Shown in pieces: positions 12,300 to 23,239 of a DNA stretch of 64,000 nt. Origin of the DNA: Lindgomyces ingoldianus (Eukaryota > Ascomycota > Dothideomycetes > Pleosporales > Lindgomycetaceae); the NCBI RefSeq assembly GCF_010093535.1, contig NW_022985170.1, positions 1,407,278-1,471,277 on the forward strand, in the 5' to 3' direction. The position numbers and the translations under genes are program-made. The notes under the pieces are model-generated. The model ran no database searches. It saw nothing but the letters and a program-made list of their open reading frames with translations, and was not told the origin of the DNA. Within the stretch, counting starts at the first letter, position 1, and each line of letters opens with the position of its first letter.

Positions 12300-12870
12300 G
12301 TAAGATAAGCGAAACCGGCATAGACGTGCATCCTCTGATGTCATGCATCCACCCATTGCCGCTGGATCGATCAATTATCAATGGCTCCAAGGTCAAAGCA
12401 AGGGAATATAGCCTCCAATACCGTAGGAATACGCGATACAGTTTTGCTTAGTGCTACACAAAACCTACAAATCTTGACATTGCTCCACTGAGGCATCGAA
12501 TGCGTTGATAGGCCAGCCATCGCCAGTACGTATGGTGTAACCACAAGTCGTGCCATAGCTTCGGCAGCATTCTGAATCAACTCCGGGGTAATACGAAGGT
12601 TAGATGGGGAGCGCTGCGATCGATGTATCAACGAGGGTAGTAGCGATCGTGGTCGAGGTGAAGAAGTCGCTCGAAGAATCACCAGTTGATGAGGAAGTGG
12701 TACTGGTATATGATTCAGTGTCGAAGAGATACAGGCAGGTAGGTAGAGGTGCTGGTCAGGATGACACTGGAAATTGAGAATGGATGGAGGTAGAAGTAGA
12801 AGATGAAACGGTGGACCAAGATGCTGAACTTTAAGTTGGTCGGGTGTATTCGTTGAAGAAAGACTGCTCA
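12300..12870 (-). pseudogene. relic of a Ser/Thr-rich secreted-type protein
   Basis: On the minus strand, one frame from about 12835 downwards reads as a Ser/Thr-rich region (SSSTSTSIHSQFPVSS, then YTSTTSSSTGDSSSDFFTST) followed by a Cys-rich stretch (SECCRSYGTTCGYTIRTGDG, DASVEQCQDL, CSTKQNCIAYSYG). The frame is broken by TGA, TAA, TAG and TGA codons, each one C-to-T change away from Arg or Gln codons, as expected of RIP-type or simple decay. An intron-like 3' end (TGCTAATCTCTATTTGGTG... TTTGCAG) precedes it near 12870-12895. The composition is that of a cell-wall or secreted protein; no family is assigned. The hAT element lies about 200 bp upstream. Confidence 0.4.
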
Positions 12871-13080
12871 AACTGCAAACACCAAATAGAGATTAGCATC
12901 CTTTGTCACAGAATCTTCTGAGTCCCCACAGTAACATATTTCGAGCAGCAACTGCCGCCCTCTGCGCCCTAGCAGGTAATGTTGGAGCTCATATAGATCG
13001 ACGAGCAAGTGTGGTTTATCCCTCGTTCTCGGTTTCTTTAAGTGCGAGCAGTGTGCTAATTAGGAATGACGTATTACCCC

Positions 13081-13737
13081 CAGTGTGTCCAACCGTTAGT
13101 TACGGAGCCTTTTGGAGGCTGTATAGTACAGTTACGGAAGAGGAGGCTGTTACTAACTAACTGTACGGAGGAGATGACGTCAGTGTACGGTTAGGATACA
13201 GTAACTGAAGTATATTGAAGTATTATGAAGTAATTGCGCTGAAGCTAAAGACTATACCCAATTAGGAAGTTGTGATACCCCTTGTGAGATCTACTGTTGT
13301 TGATCTCACTGTTTTAATGTACTCTGTAAGCTCAGTCAGCTCACTAGTAACAGCGTTGTTACGTAACTAATTCTTCTGCAGTTGAAGAGCCTCTATTGTC
13401 GACCGCGTCGTTGATTGGGATAGGAATTGGGACATCATAATGGGCAAAAGAATAACGTAGATGGCATAGTTGCTGAATTTGTTAGAAGATTGCTAACAAA
13501 ACAGGCAATAACGGCATTCTCCGCATTAATCTCCGAACACGAGCCCCCTGGCCCTCAGCAACCTGCCTTCAACCGCCCAAAACCACCAAAAATCCTATAT
13601 AACTACCGTAAACGGTTAGTACAACAGCCTCATGTATAGTACAGTATACTGAGTAGATGCCCTGTACGTACGTACGTGACCAAAATCAGTGTACTGCAGT
13701 ACTGTACTATTAGGTGTACTAACGGTTGGACACACTG
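13081..13737. mobile_element. non-autonomous hAT-type DNA transposon (MITE-like)
   Basis: A 657-bp element bounded by perfect 20-bp terminal inverted repeats (CAGTGTGTCCAACCGTTAGT at the left end, its reverse complement at the right end). It is flanked on both sides by the same 8 bp, ATTACCCC (13073-13080 and 13738-13745). An 8-bp target duplication with CAGTG-type termini is the hallmark of the hAT superfamily. Inside there are only short reading frames (the longest, 13427-13639, resembles nothing I know), so it needs a transposase in trans. The interior is rich in GTAC/GTACTGTA motifs that can fold back on themselves. The intact ends and identical target duplication suggest a fairly recent insertion. 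Confidence 0.9.
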
Positions 13738-13842
13738 ATTACCCCGTAGACATTAGTACTGTAGATCACAAACAGCCTTGTGGAAAATATATGCTTTCTA
13801 TCGATCATATGGAGAGACAAAACAGGTCGTTACAATAGCCTA

Positions 13843-15419
13843 CTACCATTCACTGATGAGATTCAACGAATTCGGATGATTGGTGTCATAGCCAGCCTGC
13901 CCTGCCACATCATCCAGGCCACGACCCACAAGACCTCCAGCGTCTAGAATCTTCTTGACAATATCTTGCAGTCGGTCCTGATCTACAGCATTCTCTGTCC
14001 AAATTGTATTACAGTTCTCCCATAGTCTACAGTTGAATGCTCTCAAATGTGCTGATCCACCGCGGTGTGCGTAATTCAGATCCTCAATACTAAAGTACTT
14101 CATGGCGTCGGCCCGCAAAAGATGGTCGAAGATCTCAACCCAGGCATGGTCTAGGAGCTGGACATAGCCAAGCTTCATAGCAATAATGTTAGAGGACTCT
14201 CCGTCGGCCGCGCTGAGAAGTTTTTTGAGGGTGTCGAAGTGAACCATAGCACGGTAAATGTAAATATTTCTTAGACCTGTCCCCGAGGGTTTCCAATCTA
14301 GCTCGTCGAGGTTGAGATAGTGTGTAGCGTGGAGACCCAAGGACTCTAGGTTGGAGCATCGGCCGACCAATATGCAAATATCGGGCATGTAATCATAGTT
14401 CAGGTATTTCTCCTGGAGGTTCGAGGGGGGAAACCCTTCGTCTCCATCATATCCGTTCTCGTCCTCAGCCCATAGCAAGTAGCTATTATCGCCTCCTGCT
14501 CCGGTTGCGTCGACATACTCGAGATATAGATGTCGTAGGCGTCTAGTGGCCTCATCCGACATTGCTTTGTTCAGAACGGCAAAATCGTAAGTGCATGGAA
14601 GCGCGAGACGAAGCTCTGTCAGGAACGGGAAGTTATGACCATATGAGGGAGAGAACAGGGAGCACAGAGAGTTCCGAAGCTCATTTACCGCAACAAGATC
14701 TAACTGGGGTGCTGATCCATCACCAGAGCCGCCGTAATCGCTCCCCCAGGATTCGGTCAAATTGAGCCACAAGCATTCCAATCGCTCCAATTTCTCCAGG
14801 GCAGATGGAAGCACCTTGAGGAAGGCAAGCAAGGACTCCCTATCGGCAGGGTGGGATTCTGGGCAGTCTGGCTCTAGCCATTGGATGCGCTCCCTGTGCC
14901 AAGAGTCATACGTTGAAAACTCGAGACGCAGGCGCCGAAGGACTTGCGGAAGTAATTGTCCTTGTAGAATGAAGTTATTGATATTGTTGACGGAGTTGGG
15001 CATTATGATTCTCCTGTCCAAATTCCCCGGTTGTGCCATTTCCTCGTTCGTGAACATGCCAGTATAGTCAAAGGCGCGGAGTATGAGGAACTCGTTCTGG
15101 AACCAAACGCGAGTGATGGCACGATTGAACGCTCTCGAGACTAGGCGAAGCTTTAGATAGTACAGCTGAAGATAGCCCCTGAAGTCGCGCCGAACTCCTT
15201 TGAGATATTCAAACCCGTGCATCTCATAGTCATTAATGACTCTGTTCGTGACAGGGCCGGAATACTGATCATTAACTTCTAAAGGCTCTGGCAGATGAGA
15301 AAAAATCTGCGCATGTCAGCGTCAGTGAAATACCGGGCACAGGACAAGCACACCTCATCGTACAATTCGGCGGGGAGCTTCTCAAAGCCTGATGGTGAGC
15401 GAGGCGAGGTCGAAGCCAT
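13843..15419 (-). CDS. F-box domain protein
   Basis: Two exons: 15419-15354 and 15306-13843, with a 47-bp intron (15307-15353); 509 aa. The F-box straddles the intron: FEKLPAELYDE / IFSHLPEP, residues about 12-30, with the expected LPxEL-IFSHL pattern. The rest is a leucine-rich, irregular repeat-like region (RLRHLYLEYVD, CSNLESLGLHATHYL, LRNIYIYRAMV) as in many fungal F-box/LRR-like proteins. F-box proteins recruit substrates to SCF ubiquitin ligases; the substrate is unknown. The first exon is only 22 codons and is supported by completing the F-box motif. Confidence 0.8.
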
Positions 15420-18400
15420 GTTCACGAGCTGCAAATGGAGTTTGCACCGTTCGATACGACGAAGTTATGCCCACAGTACGAGGGTTTGTATAGATTAGGC
15501 GTTTAGCGGCACGGTCCACCGACGAGTCCAAGCTGGTGTAAGCACCGCTTAGTTTTCGCACGAGTGGATGTACTCTAGGCGCACTTCAATCCTCTTGCGC
15601 CTGCTATCGTCGTATTTTATCTACAAACATGGTTTGCCTGATCTTGGCTCGTGGTGATTCGCTTCGAGGAGCAAACGTCCTTGGTCCAAATTCGAACGCG
15701 AACCCGACACTCTCACCAAGAGATTTCGGTTCTAAAGGGAAGAAGGATCCCTTGTCAGCGACAAACTTCTATACCGCTACGCAGGCAGCGGCCAATCTCC
15801 AAGTGCCGATGGTGAGACGAGTCTGGGAGTAGGAGCCAACGAGAGGCAGGCACCATGCGGCGTAGGGCGGGCAGCAAATGTGCCGACCATTCCAAACCAT
15901 CACTTCTAGATGAATGTGGATCTGGAGCAGATGGCAGGCAGCGTCCTGATTCCCGGCTTTGCGTTCGAAAAGCATCTGGTGCCTCCTCTACGCCCTTGCG
16001 CTCCATAGCGTAGCGTGGACGCACAGACTGACAGACTGGCACTATCACCGACCGTCATCGCCCATCGTGAGGCAGCCATTTAATAATCAAGTTCTTGCGA
16101 TACCATGTGGTCGTCGGTCGTGCACAGGTCGCGAAATCATGCTGGAACTCCTGCTCAACGATAGAGCTCCACTCGGTCTCATTTCCGTGACCCAAAAAGT
16201 GTCCCAACTACCACGAATGCCCTATCGATTGACTGAAGACCTTGGCGAGAACTAGGAACGGATACAGCGGTCGGGACTTTAGCATCTGAAATCGCTGATC
16301 TGTAAATGGCCAAGGACGCCAAGGCTAGCCTCACCTGCGTACAGTGCTTAAGAGATCATAAGCCGAAGTAGGGTGAACAAATCAGGTGGGCGGAATCGAG
16401 GGCTCCAGTCTTTGCGACAGCATTCTCCGCACAAGGACGCAAAAGTATCCCGACTTCTTGGAAGTTTCGTTGACATCACCGAGGCCGTTGACGCTTTCAA
16501 CTCTTATCTCCGAGGGTGTCAACTGCGGTGATGAAGAGCGAGCTCGGTATGTATAAGCGAGGGACTGCATTAAACCAGAAGACGGAATCCCCAGACAGAG
16601 ATTACCACTTCAGGATCTCTTGGGTTCCAAACATACCATGTTACCAAAACATGTGTGAAGATGCGAAACGACCAATGCCGAGGCAGAATGCGCAGAGTAT
16701 AAAAGGGGCAAATGCTAGACCACATGGTAGACTCCCCCGGCTTCTTTGTGGGCCCAAGATTGCTGGAGGCTTTGGTCTCTTCTCTTGGATATCGCAGCGA
16801 GACAACACTCAAACGACGTCGTCAATGGGACAGGTGTCTCAACATTATGGATATCAATAACATATCCGCCACAACCAGTACTCATATATGGGAAGTCCAT
16901 GGCGAGAATTCTCCACGTCAAGAGATCTGAGCAGCATTGAATTCACCATGGGGAGTCTGGCCTAAGCGAACTTCCCCCAGTTACCTCCCAGTGCGGCCTT
17001 CCACGATCCTAAAGCTATGCTCCTGTTTCAATGACTCGGGATTTAGATCAGAAAATAAGCCTCTACTTAATGATGCGTCGGGAAACTCAGTCTGCGATCC
17101 TGCGGTTCGACAATGCGCAGAAGTTAAAATTTATGAGTCTGAAATGAAACCGCTGCCATTTCCTCTAATAGAAATAAGCGCTCCAAGCTGAAAGGGTAGT
17201 ATTATTGAACGGTAAAGACTGACATCCTGACTGGAAAGTTGGAAATCCATTTCAACCCATATATTTCGAGTTTCAACAGCTGTAGCGACATCTGCGGACA
17301 AAGAATTCGTTAATTATGGGAACTTCTCTAGTGATAAAAATATTTTCGGACATTGTCTTATGCTGTCTGATAGTTTTACGGGGACTTGGAACCAACATTT
17401 CTTAAATATGTACGAGGATTTGCCGGAGAGAAAGACTTCCCAAAGGAGTGAATAAAGAAAGCTTATTTTTAAATCATGGTGCCCAGACGTGGGAGCTAGA
17501 GCTGACCAAAATGGAACGTACGAAAACATGACCACTTTTCGTTGGATCTGAGATGGATATAAACACTTTTCACAGTTCATACTCCTCCCACTCCTCACGA
17601 TACGCTACCCTGAATTACTAAAAAAGCCCATGGAAGAATACGATGGATTATGTCGTTGGGCTGCGGAATCCTCGACCTGCATAAAAAATCAGTTCAAAAA
17701 GTCCATGGGTTCCGCTCACAGGAAATGTCTCCAGTATCACTCGTTTACTTCTAACAAAAAACTCGAATGAGAGACTGAAGCACGCGGCAAGCACACTGAA
17801 AGATCTAGAACATATCGACTAAAACTTGCTTCCACCAAAAGATATGTCGGGTTTTGAAATTAAACATTCCTCCCCACCAGGAAGATATCAGCAAAGGTGG
17901 ACCGGGATGTAAATAACAAAACTATGAGTCGATGGCTCTTGTTCGCCGGAAGAATTATGAAGCCAAACATATGAGTGGAGCCGGTCACCATGTTGCAGCA
18001 ATTAAAAAAAAAGCCAGGGGCAGGGGCGTGCAGGGCCCGGCCCATCCAGCTTCTCGAAAAATACGAGAATCATCTTGCATGTCGGCAGTGCACTTCGCGG
18101 GCTTCGTCGTCCTGTATCACCATTCTCCAGTTTAGGTATAAAAACCCGCTTTTTCTTGAGAACCACCCTCTCTCTTCAAACGATTCGGCTCTGTGTTGTC
18201 CGGGACTCGACATGCGTTAACTCTCGAAGTTATGTGGGGAATCTGGAATGCGTTTAGCAACATGGAATGTCCATGTATGAAGGGTCAATGGACGATGTCC
18301 GATCCATAGTTCCCACATTCCAGAAAAATGGCTCTTCCAAATTGAGACAAACTCCTGGAGTAAAAATCGAAAGTTCCCGTGTCATGGGCTCTCGGAATCC

Positions 18401-20480
18401 GTCTGTGGCTTTGAAAATTACCTAGTAGGATTGCCTATGAAGGATTGTGTTGTGCTAGTGGTTTTAAAATCTGTTTTCGTACTCTCGTGTGCTCCGGTTT
18501 AGAGACTTCGGACGATGTTGAGAGATGGAAAGATCATCAAAATCATGCTTGCGAGAGAGCTTATGGACCCCTACTGCGGAGGTGGGTGAATAATGAACTA
18601 AGATTTACTGATGAAGAGTAAGGTCTTGGCCATAAAGCAATATTAATCTCTAAAATATTGATAAATGTACTGCGAAAGAAGACCTGAGGGCGGAGGACAA
18701 GTCTCTAAATCCATGGAAAAAGGCGGTGACAAGATCCTGTGAAATATTTCAGGACCTAGCCAACTCGCCGACTTCCCCTGGAATACGAACACCTTAATGG
18801 CTCCTATTTTCGTTCTTACCGCGAGCTCGAACGATCTTTGCACAGTTTATCTCTTCCTTGCTTTACTCGTTGGAGGACCCAGAGGCCCCCTTCCTGCTTA
18901 GTCATCCACAATTCATTCCTATAACTATATGACTATTGTTCGTTGTATTCCTCAAGAGTCTTGCATATTCGCCACTCTTTATTCTCAAGAGTCCTGGAAA
19001 ATGGACACAAGTTCCGGTATGAGCTAATGAGAATTTGAGTTGGAGGGATGGAATGTTGTAATTTTGAATGATGATGATTTTCATCACATATACTTCATGC
19101 TCCCTATGCCATATGCCCAGAACCGCTGGTAATGATATACCTAAAGATTTGATGTAAAGATTTGCTAGAGAAGTATGCCATGTGTGAAATATGCTCTTCC
19201 CACTCCTCCAAAATTCCTAGAATATATATCTCGAACTTGTGCCAAAATTTCTAGAATAGGTACCATATGCTTTAATTCAACTCAAACTGACTTGCAGCCA
19301 TCTAGAAGACAATACAATATACAAGGCCTTGTGTTTGAACTGGTGGCCAGGGCCCTTATATCAATTCCTAAGTTCGAAAGCACCTCATTACCCTAGTATT
19401 TAAGCCTTAAATGGAGTGTTTCTTTCCATCAGATGGTGTCTATTCAAAACCTATGCCGCTAAAACTCCTCGTTGTCTTAGAAATCATATTCACAGTGGCG
19501 TAAGCTTTGAGATTACAAATTTGATACTCGACTTTCACATATGTAATTACCGTAAGTTGTGCAGATACCTTTGGTGCGTGGGTGAGTTGAAGAGTCCAGT
19601 CTAAATCGGCGGTGGTCATTATCAACAGTTCGCGGAATATCATCAAGGCGTTGGGAATGCCTTGATATAACTTTGTTGTTCCTGTTGTCAAGAGTAACGC
19701 GCAGGCCACAATCTCGAATCTTTCACCTTTCATCAGCGACCTACCGTACCAAGCTATCTCTTTCACTCACCTCGCCTTACCTCTCCCGCTCAACCATCTC
19801 TACCTCTACTTTTCCGTCTCTATGATATCCTCTAAATACGTCTATATATACCCAAGAGTCCTGAATATTTAATCACTAACGAAACGTAGATAGTAAGCTT
19901 ACAACTTATCTCCACAACTGTGTGTCTCTCCACAAATGCGCGCAAGTTCAAGCCATAGAGCTGCCATGTCTCTCATCTCTTATCCCGCAAAATGTGTGTC
20001 TCTCCACAAAAATGTGTGCAAGAGTTCAAGCTGGCTTAATACGCTCAAGCTGGATCCCTAGAGATTCAGTGGCAAAAGGTCCGTGTGAAGGAGCTTTTCC
20101 ACAGGCGCCCGTTCCCTGTCTTTTTGTACCTTTTTTAAGTTTTTTGTTTGTGTTAGAATGCAGGTTTAAAGATTTTATGAGGAGTTAATATAGTGGGCTG
20201 TGAAGATGAGAGATTGAGAGGTGCATTAGAGATTACGGAGGAGTTTATTAGTTGAGCAGTGTCTAAGAAGATGGAAGGTTGAGTACATGGACGGAGAGAT
20301 GATTTCGACACAATTAGTAGAGAAGTGTGCAAGAGAGACAACGGAAAATTGGAGGAAGAAACTTGCCAATCAGCCATCAACACTACCTTCTCAGACCTTC
20401 ACTCAACTGCGCAAGCATCTCACACCCAACCTCTCGAATCCAACTCTCCCTAAAAAAACCCCTCCACTCGCCCCTTCCAC
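15420..20480. other. 5-kb region without recognisable genes
   Basis: I find no reading frame with domain character and no convincing splice-linked exons on either strand. Frames of 60-110 codons occur but overlap each other on both strands and lack family features. The segment from about 17.2 to 20.0 kb is AT-richer, with scattered direct repeats. It may be heterochromatin-like, decayed repetitive DNA or hold non-coding transcripts. Confidence 0.4.
19921..20030. repeat. imperfect direct repeat
   Basis: Two copies of a ~32-36 bp unit: TGTGTCTCTCCACAAATGCG... at 19921 and TGTGTCTCTCCACAAAAATG... at 19995, both ending in GTTCAAG. Significance unknown. Confidence 0.6.
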
Positions 20481-21114
20481 TCATTCTCTCCACTCGCCCT
20501 CTTCAACTCTTCTCTTCAAATCCCTCGCAAACCCCGCATACATCTCATTGACACTACTATGCATCGGCCAACCAGGTTTAAACATCACCGACAGCCAGCC
20601 CGTATGATCCTCCCCATGAATAAACGTAGTACCTCCAGGAGTGACCTTGCTTTCCTGAAATCCGTAGTAATGCTCACCTCCGACCGCGCCGAGCCGTGAG
20701 CATCCAATCCAACGGAATTCGGTAGGGTTGTTATGCTAGATGGGGAGTTAGTCACGAATTCTCCGATCACTGCGATGGAAAAGAGAATTGAGGGGAGGCG
20801 GAAGACGGGAGGGGCACGTACAATGATAGTAGGGACTAAGTTCATCCCGGGGAAGCCAGCACGCAGTGTATCTCCTTTTACGAGCGAGGAGGCGGGTTTA
20901 CCTGCGGGAATTGTTTCGATGTAGCGCACGAAACTGGTGTGCCATTCTTTGTAGCGAGGGAAATCTAAGAACTACGGAGCAGGCGTGTGAGACGAGAATC
21001 GCATACGTCGAAGTCACTTGGGCCGGATTGTGCCGGAAACGCAAACGGAAATGAGCTTACCACTGCTCGGACATCCTCAGGCGGGGCTGCGATCTCAATT
21101 TCGATGTGGACCAT
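20481..21114 (-). CDS. SRPBCC (START/Bet v1-like fold) small protein
   Basis: Three exons not visible as one open frame: 21114-21061, 20971-20822 and 20735-20481; introns of 89 and 86 bp, the second with a GTACGT donor, TGACTAAC branch and TCTAG acceptor; 152 aa. The spliced product begins MVHIEIEIAAPPEDVRAV-FLDFPRYKEWH and continues to NNPTEFRWIGCSRLG, GEHYYGFQESKVTPGGTTF and HGEDHTGWLS, the arrangement of SRPBCC/polyketide-cyclase-like proteins: an early helix with an RYxxWH motif, a central TEFRW strand and a GTxxxHxE strand. Members bind hydrophobic ligands in a central cavity; the ligand and any catalysis are unknown here. All splice phases are zero. Confidence 0.82.
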
Positions 21115-21666
21115 GATTGAATGCTAGTTTAGGGTTCGAGAAAGACGTGCATGAGAAAGAACTGAGAGATGGGAGGTGTTTATGTTGGCGAACGGCCTGG
21201 TTAATTCCGGACGGACAAAATTCAGACTGTGAAAGCCATTGATATAGCGCGACAGGATTATGTGCCTGTCAGCCCTGTCATCCTTTGGCTTCGATGTTTC
21301 GGGACTCGTTGAATCGCTAAATGTCTATCGTGTATGGAGGATAAGATGGATCTCGCACTTAGCGCCCCAAATGGCTAGTTCCGAGATTCAACCCTCAGCA
21401 CTTAAAATCCTAAGAATACAAGGTAGAGAAGCCACAGATACATGGAAAATTTTATGAACGGCTTCTGGGCTGTAGGGATTAGACTCCTAAGTCTCCGCTG
21501 CTCTTATATCTATATCACTGCACCATGTAAGTAAAGCGTTACCACAAATCCCTCAGGGACAAGATAACATTACTCACTTTATTTGGAACAGAGATAAATA
21601 CGGTCATTCCAGAACAGCCTCAAAAGCTCGCATGTCTAACACACGGATCTACTGTGTATACTACAA
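21115..21666. other. intergenic region
   Basis: Upstream flank of the SRPBCC gene and 3' flank of the DUF1279 gene. No gene recognised. Confidence 0.4.
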
Positions 21667-22471
21667 TTATGTTGTTTTGGGGTTCTTGGGTGTTTTTGGT
21701 TTTCGTTTTCCAATATCCCACCCCCAACCACGAAGCGTCCTGACCACCTTCGGCGTCAATGCTGCAGTTAACGGTACCCGAACGAAGATGAAAGACTTAT
21801 GGATCACAAATGCGAGCGCGAGCTGCGTCCAAATTGCTAAAACGCCTGAATTAGCAGGATGATTACAGTCAAGGGGAGCATGCAGGCTTACTAGCGTCGC
21901 CCTTTGCCTCGGTTGCATCCTTTCTTACCTCTTCAGCAGCAACCTCGGCTTGCGCGGTACCGTCTTTCTCAAATAAATTAGGAAATGGTATGCGGATGAT
22001 ATCCTTCGCTGCCCCCAATACTACATGTTCCCAATGCGCTATCCTTTCTGTTCCGAGCGATTTTACAGCGAGGAAGCAAAATGGAAAGTCCAGCACCAAC
22101 AGTGCAAAATATACACCCAGAGAAGCATACCCATATTCTCTCGACAGTTTCCGTAGACGCTGGGAGAGGGAGGGAGCGGGCTGTGGGCTACCTAGATTGG
22201 GAGTTGGGTTTGGAGAGGGCTTGGTACTGTTGTATCGGTGGGGAGCCCTTCGAAAACGGGCGAAGAAGGATGGGAGGTTCTGGTTCTGGGTAACAGTGCA
22301 CTGTTGGATCTTTGGTTGTGATATTGATTGCCGCAGACATGAGGAGGAGAATCGTTGTGATGGCCGCGTCAGATTGGCAATGGCCGATGTGAAGGGGGGC
22401 CAAATTAGTCTCTCAGTCCCGAAAGACCGAACAGGGATGCGGGACACAACGCGAAGAAGCTTCATTGGCAA
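21667..22471 (-). CDS. DUF1279 (FAM210-like) mitochondrial inner-membrane protein
   Basis: Two exons: 22471-21892 and 21845-21667, with a 46-bp intron; 252 aa (or 250 from the second Met at 22465). The first ~90 residues are basic and hydroxylated with many Arg and few acids, as in a mitochondrial presequence. DUF1279 follows: KLSREYGYASLGVYFALLVL, then an insert, then across the intron IWTQLALAFVIHKSFIFVRV and LTPKVVRTLRGWGWDIGKRK. The last motif is characteristic of fungal DUF1279/FAM210 proteins. They are single or double membrane-spanning mitochondrial proteins with poorly defined roles. Confidence 0.87.
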
Positions 22472-22696
22472 TGCTCCTCGAGTGAGTTAATGTACAGAAA
22501 GAACTCGAAACTAGCTAGAAGGTTGTAAGAGGCATTGTTTACGCATCCATCGTCATCTTTACGTCCTACCAAGCCTTTGTCCGACCTCCGGCTGCCATTT
22601 CTTACCGCCTTCTTATTTTGATTAGCGGCGGAGGTGAATTGCTTAATGCCGACTTTATCTAATCCCCCTCGCAACGTCGCTGTCCCCCCCTTCACC

Positions 22697-22864
22697 TTAC
22701 TTAAACCATGGCATGACCGATTTATCGTCGTACACCGAGGCAAAGAAGACAGAAATACTTGAGGCCAACAGATACAGGTCCAATGTCTTTGCTGTCTGCT
22801 CTTCCAAGACCTTAGACTTCGTATGGTTTGCCCTTTTGGCCTTGGACGCACATTCCCCAACTTG
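22697..22864 (-). CDS. possible terminal exon of a small membrane protein
   Basis: A minus-strand frame ending at TAA 22699-22697 reads SKVLEEQTAKTLDLYLLASS then ISVFFASVYDDKSVMPWFK, a charged helix followed by a hydrophobic segment. Upstream the frame is closed by TGA just before GTACAG (about 22865-22870), which could be a 3' splice site, so 5' exons would lie around 22870-23030. I could not join a start codon. The family is not recognised, and the overlapping longer minus-strand frame at 22462-22998 looks less protein-like. Confidence 0.3.
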   Translation of the reverse strand, partial: QVGECASKAKRANHTKSKVLEEQTAKTLDLYLLASSISVFFASVYDDKSVMPWFK

Positions 22865-23239
22865 CTGTACTCATCTAGGAATGCAGAGTAGCTTGCCGAA
22901 CTAAATCTTCTAATTATGCTTAAACTACCTCGTCGCAAAGATAAGTTGTGGATGGTAAGTACTCCCCTGCAGATTGGATACAGGTTTTCCTTGCGCAAGT
23001 GGCTAGCGTTGGGTTGACAAACTCGCTGAATGAACCTAGCTCACAAATCCCTCCCTAGCCCTTGGGCTTCAACATATACTATCACATTCTTCAAGACTAT
23101 CACAACATCCATAAATTTACTAATTCCCAACACCAAATCTACAGGGCTCAAAGACGCTATGCCCAAAAGACTCCTCGCAAGTAACTATACAAGGAGTAGT
23201 TCAAGTAGAAGAAGGAAATGCCTCCAATAATTCATTCTC

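Noticed and set aside
12903..13160. 85-codon plus-strand frame running into the hAT element
   Set aside because: Crosses the transposon boundary; without the insertion it would stop a few codons later, and it has no recognised homology.
22462..22998. 178-codon minus-strand frame
   Set aside because: Basic, tryptophan/cysteine-scattered sequence without domains; another frame on the same strand looks more like a real protein.
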